A DNA stretch of 64,000 nucleotides from Agarivorans aestuarii. Its GTDB lineage: Bacteria; Pseudomonadota; Gammaproteobacteria; Enterobacterales; Celerinatantimonadaceae. The position numbers and the translations under genes were made by a program. Location: positions 1,496,501 through 1,560,500 of the forward strand of contig NZ_AP023033.1 in NCBI RefSeq assembly GCF_019670125.1, written 5' to 3'. Positions 60,392-64,000 of the stretch are shown here, piece after piece; positions within the stretch are counted from its first letter, which is position 1, and each line of letters begins with the position of its first letter. The notes beneath the pieces are model-generated. The model was not told where the DNA came from. It saw only the letters and a list, made by a program, of their open reading frames with translations, and did not search any database.

Positions 60392-63300
60392 ATGACTAAG
60401 CAGCAAGACAAATCATCCCTAAAAGCGAAAAGTAAACTTACTAAAAGCAGTAACAGTGTCGACAAAGATAAAGGCATAAAAAAAGCCAAGCGTATTGATG
60501 AAGATGTAGCACGGCTTAAGGCAAAAGAGTTACGGGATGTAAAAACCGCAGGTTTAAGCAATCAAGATTTGGTTGCTGATAAATCTCATCAGCAACTGCT
60601 AAGTGAGCAGCAGGCTTTACCAGATGAGGGGTTATTGTCAGAAGCCACAAATCCGTCAGAGACAATTTCGGAAACTGGTAAAGGTGGGGAATCTGCTAAT
60701 GCTAAATCCTCCGAATACGATGACACTTCAAAAGCCGTTGCTGGCGCTGCCATGGTGGAAGCTCCCTTAATTGATGGCAGCAAAGCGACAGCAAGAGTGG
60801 GTAAAGGAGGAGGTAGCAGTGCCAACTCTCATTGGTTTGCTGCACATTCACTTCTTAATCATGTTGGGGTTAAGGGTTTAACGAGCAACCAGTTGGCAAA
60901 TGTTGAGGGTAATCATTATAAGCCCAGTGTGACAGTACAACAGCTTACTAAAGCTAATCACTCTCAAACTGATCAGCAGCAAGTACCGGTTATTCATGCT
61001 GAAGGGGCTCAGCAACAAAGCGGATCAGTAAAAGAAGATAAAGTGAGCGAGGTGAGCGGTCAGTTGCATGTTGCTGGTGTTGACGCTAACCAAGTAAGCT
61101 GGTCAGTTGAGTCAGGAAGTGGGGTATATGGCCAGCTGGTTGTAGACTCTCATACCGGGCAGTGGCTTTATCAGTTGGATAATGTACTAGCTACGACCAA
61201 TGCTTTGGCTGAAGGAGAGCACCATAGTGAGCAATTTGTTGTTTTAGTTAAAGACAATCTGCAGCATCAAATCAAAATGGTGGTTTCAATAGAGGTGGAG
61301 GGCAGTAATGATAAACCCCAAATCTCTGGTTTGCACCATGCCAACGTTACTGAGATGGCTGCACTTTCTGAAGTTGATGGTCAGTTATTTGCTAAAGATC
61401 CAGACCATAGTGAGCAACTGCAATGGGCAGTTAGCCACTCTCAAGGCCAATATGGCCGATTAACTATTAACCCTGATAATGGGCAGTGGCAATATCAGCT
61501 TGATAATAAGCAACCTGCAACCCTTGCGTTAATCGAAGGACAAATGGGGGTTGAGCACTTTGTTGTTAGTGTTACCGACAGTGCTGGTGAAGTAGTTAAG
61601 CAAGACTTAACCATTCAAGTTCTTGGCACTAATGAACAGGCGGTCATTGGTGGAGGCTATAGTGGCGTTCTCAGCGAAGATAAAGATGTTCATCAAGGGC
61701 AACTGCATGCAGATGGTGTATTAACAGTTACTGATCTGGATAGTGGTCAAAACCAGTTCCAAGCCAATTTACTGCAAGGGCAGTTTGGTACTCTATCAAT
61801 CAATGAATTAGGTCATTGGACTTACACTGCCGATAATTCTCAGACTGCAATTCAAGGCCTTAAAAGCGGTGAGTCGCTTACTGATACCTTAGTCGTTCAT
61901 TCAGTCGATGGCACTGAGCAAAAAATCACTGTGACGATTAACGGCACCGATGACAAAGCTGTGATAGGAGGTACTGCAACCGCCAGTCTCACAGAAGATA
62001 AAGATGTTCATAGTGGTCTACTTCGCGTTGATGGTGCGCTGACTGTCAGTGATGTTGATGCTGGAGAAAACCAATTCCAAGCAACATCTTTACAAGGGCA
62101 GTTTGGTACGCTGAGTATCAATAATCAGGGTCATTGGACTTACACTGCTGACAATTCTCAGACTGCAATTCAAGGCCTTAAAAGCGGTGAGTCGCTTACC
62201 GATACCTTAGTCGTTCATTCAGTCGATGGCACTGAGCAAAAAATCTCTGTCACCATTAACGGTACCGATGATAAAGCTCGAATCGCAGGTGCTTCTACTG
62301 CAGACCTCGCCGAAGATAAAGAGGTTCATCAGGGTCAACTTCGTGTTGATGGGGCGCTGACTGTCACTGACGCCGATGCAGGGCAAAGCCAGTTTGCGGC
62401 CACAACACTGCAAGGCCAATTTGGTACCTTGTCGATTAATCAATTAGGCCATTGGACTTACACTGCCGATAATTCTCAAACCGTTATTCAGGGGCTGAAA
62501 ACTGGTGAATCATTAACGGATACGTTATTGGTTCACAGCGTCGATGGCACTGAACAGAAAATCACTGTTACGATTAACGGTACCGACGATAAAGCGGTGA
62601 TAGGAGGTACTACAACCGCCAGTCTCACTGAAGATAAAGAGGTTCATCAGGGTCAACTTCGTGTCGAAGGTGCACTGACTATCACTGACGCCGATGCAGG
62701 GCAAAGCCAGTTTGCGGCCACAACACCGCAAGGCCAATTTGGTACCTTGTCGATTAATCAATTAGGCCATTGGTCTTACACTGCCGATAATTCTCAGCCT
62801 ACGATCCAAGGCCTTAAAAGCGGTGAGTCGCTTACCGATACCTTAGTCGTTCATTCAGTCGATGGGACTGAACAAAAAATCACAGTGACGATTGATGGCA
62901 CCGACGATAAAGCGGTGATTGCTGGCACAGCAACGGCTTCGCTCACTGAAGATAAAGAGGTTCATAGTGGTCTACTTCGCGTTGATGGTGCGCTGACTAT
63001 CACTGACGCAGATGCAGGCCAAAACCAATTCGCTGCTACCTCGTTGCAAGGGCAGTTCGGTACGCTGAGTATCAATAATCTGGGTCATTGGACTTACACA
63101 GCTGACAACTCACAAACCGCTATTCAAGGCCTTAAAGCTGGTGAATCGGTTACAGATACCTTAGTCGTTCATTCAGTCGACGGCACTGAGCAAAAAATCA
63201 CTGTCACGATTAACGGCACCGATGATAAAGCTCGAATCGCAGGTGCTTCTACTGCAGACCTCGCCGAAGATAAAGAGGTTCATAGTGGGCAATTGCGTGT

Positions 63301-64000
63301 TGACGGTGCGTTAACCATTACGGATGCGGACAGTGGTGAAGCGCAGTTCCAAGCAACATCTTTGCAAGGACAGTTTGGTACTCTTTCAATCAATGAATTA
63401 GGTCATTGGAATTACACCGCTGACAATTCTCAGACTGGAATTCAAGGCCTTAAAAGCGGTGAGTCACTCACCGATACATTGTTGGTTCACAGCGTCGATG
63501 GCACTGAACAGAGAATTACTGTCACCATTAACGGCACCGATGATAAAGCTCAAATCGCAGGCGCTTCTACTGCAAACCTCACTGAAGAGAAAGACGTTCA
63601 TCAGGGGCAGCTTCGAGTCGGTGGGGCGCTGACGGTAACGGATGCGGATAATGGTCAGGCACAATTTACCGCGACCTCATTACAAGGGCAGTTTGGTACT
63701 CTATCAATCAATGAATTAGGTCATTGGACTTACACAGCTGACAACTCACAAACTGCAATTCAAGGCCTTAAAAGCGGTGAGTCACTTACCGACACATTGC
63801 TGGTGCACTCTGTTGATGGCACTGAGCAAAAAATCACAGTGACGATTAACGGTACCGACGATAAAGCGGTGATAGGTGGTACTGCAACTGCCAGTCTCAC
63901 TGAAGATAAAGAGGTTCATAGTGGTCTACTTCGCGTTGATGGTGCGCTGACTGTCACTGACGCCGATGCAGGCCAAAACCAATTCGCTGCTACCTCGTTG
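60392..64000 (+). CDS. Giant VCBS-repeat adhesin, 5' part (runs off the window)
   Basis: The frame stays open for at least 1203 codons from the ATG at 60392 (AGAGG upstream) to the window end. There is no signal peptide, as expected for a type I secretion cargo with a C-terminal signal. The Lys/Ser-rich first 100 residues are followed by a less charged region and two divergent VCBS-like domains (about 61010-61630), then near-identical VCBS units of 106 residues (core HWTYTADNSQTAIQGLKSGE, SLTDTLVVHSVDGTEQKITV). A surface adhesin or biofilm-matrix protein is likely. Neighbouring exporter genes support this; the C-terminus is unseen. Confidence 0.9.
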   Translation, partial: MTKQQDKSSLKAKSKLTKSSNSVDKDKGIKKAKRIDEDVARLKAKELRDVKTAGLSNQDLVADKSHQQLLSEQQALPDEGLLSEATNPSETISETGKGGESANAKSSEYDDTSKAVAGAAMVEAPLIDGSKATARVGKGGGSSANSHWFAAHSLLNHVGVKGLTSNQLANVEGNHYKPSVTVQQLTKANHSQTDQQQVPVIHAEGAQQQSGSVKEDKVSEVSGQLHVAGVDANQVSWSVESGSGVYGQLVVDSHTGQWLYQLDNVLATTNALAEGEHHSEQFVVLVKDNLQHQIKMVVSIEVEGSNDKPQISGLHHANVTEMAALSEVDGQLFAKDPDHSEQLQWAVSHSQGQYGRLTINPDNGQWQYQLDNKQPATLALIEGQMGVEHFVVSVTDSAGEVVKQDLTIQVLGTNEQAVIGGGYSGVLSEDKDVHQGQLHADGVLTVTDLDSGQNQFQANLLQGQFGTLSINELGHWTYTADNSQTAIQGLKSGESLTDTLVVHSVDGTEQKITVTINGTDDKAVIGGTATASLTEDKDVHSGLLRVDGALTVSDVDAGENQFQATSLQGQFGTLSINNQGHWTYTADNSQTAIQGLKSGESLTDTLVVHSVDGTEQKISVTINGTDDKARIAGASTADLAEDKEVHQGQLRVDGALTVTDADAGQSQFAATTLQGQFGTLSINQLGHWTYTADNSQTVIQGLKTGESLTDTLLVHSVDGTEQKITVTINGTDDKAVIGGTTTASLTEDKEVHQGQLRVEGALTITDADAGQSQFAATTPQGQFGTLSINQLGHWSYTADNSQPTIQGLKSGESLTDTLVVHSVDGTEQKITVTIDGTDDKAVIAGTATASLTEDKEVHSGLLRVDGALTITDADAGQNQFAATSLQGQFGTLSINNLGHWTYTADNSQTAIQGLKAGESVTDTLVVHSVDGTEQKITVTINGTDDKARIAGASTADLAEDKEVHSGQLRVDGALTITDADSGEAQFQATSLQGQFGTLSINELGHWNYTADNSQTGIQGLKSGESLTDTLLVHSVDGTEQRITVTINGTDDKAQIAGASTANLTEEKDVHQGQLRVGGALTVTDADNGQAQFTATSLQGQFGTLSINELGHWTYTADNSQTAIQGLKSGESLTDTLLVHSVDGTEQKITVTINGTDDKAVIGGTATASLTEDKEVHSGLLRVDGALTVTDADAGQNQFAATSL
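61640..64000 (+). repeat. 318-bp tandem repeat array (VCBS units)
   Basis: The phrase GGTCATTGG or its variant GGCCATTGG recurs at 61811, 62129, 62447, 62765, 63083, 63401 and 63719, an exact spacing of 318 bases (106 codons). At least seven units are seen and the array continues beyond the window. Units share blocks of synonymous variants in a mosaic manner. Confidence 0.93.

Noticed and set aside
62219-63664. Minus-strand proteins within the adhesin gene
   Set aside because: They recur with the 318-bp period and are antisense translations of VCBS repeats.
61640-64000. CRISPR array or minisatellite
   Set aside because: The 318-bp period is coding, in frame, and has no short repeat-spacer pattern; it is the VCBS domain repeat.
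1-64000. tRNA and rRNA genes, prophage and complete insertion sequences
   Set aside because: No cloverleaf-type or rRNA-like segments, phage structural genes or transposase genes were recognised on either strand.

Overview
The window reads as chromosomal DNA of a marine, alginate-degrading gammaproteobacterium of the Alteromonadales/Vibrionales type; an Agarivorans-like organism is my best guess. The grounds are a PL7 alginate lyase with a ricin-type lectin domain, a PL6 lyase lipoprotein, Na+/proline symport, a type I secretion system with a VCBS-repeat adhesin, an RRF_GI-family small protein and palindromic MITE-like repeats. No rRNA, tRNA or CRISPR array was seen. The assignment is inference from gene content, with no database comparison.

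Left part (0-12.7 kb): a methyltransferase, a LysR regulator, then a minus-strand ureide unit (polar amino-acid-type ABC transporter, RpiR/MurR regulator, allantoicase, ureidoglycolate lyase) that would import a substrate and release urea and glyoxylate. Divergent from it lies a plus-strand unit of two spondin-domain exported proteins followed by an OmpR-type response regulator and its histidine kinase. A His-rich microprotein and an MFS transporter follow.

Accessory island (12.7-20.6 kb): AT-richer, mostly unrecognised single genes in mixed orientation, including a patatin/cPLA2-like phospholipase, several small proteins, a 5'-truncated-looking gene and a coiled-coil membrane protein. Two families of structured repeats punctuate it: element A (12.77, 14.83 and 18.94 kb) and element B (16.3 and 18.3 kb). 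Arms that differ in sequence but still pair are seen in both families. This is the least explained part of the window.

Middle (20.8-45.9 kb): PL7 alginate lyase; a SatD/DUF3307 pair behind tandem palindromic sites; a RecQ-like helicase; AzlCD with an AraC regulator; two different MITE-like elements next to each other; an M48 peptidase; a VOC/WYL pair; a SYLF protein; two Sel1-repeat proteins flanking a GDPD lipoprotein, with a second copy of one MITE; an alpha/beta hydrolase; a GAF-GGDEF cyclase; a secreted beta-helix protein; and the PL6 lyase. PL7, PL6 and perhaps the beta-helix protein would act together on alginate-like polymers outside the cell.

Right part (46-64 kb): a small AT-rich patch (ankyrin protein and two tiny membrane proteins); a proline catabolism unit (AraC regulator, putA, a separate ALDH-like protein resembling the C-terminal domain of long PutA proteins, putP); and a type I secretion unit of two ABC proteins with complementary degeneracies and an HlyD adaptor, leading into a giant VCBS-repeat protein with an exact 318-bp tandem period that runs off the end of the window.
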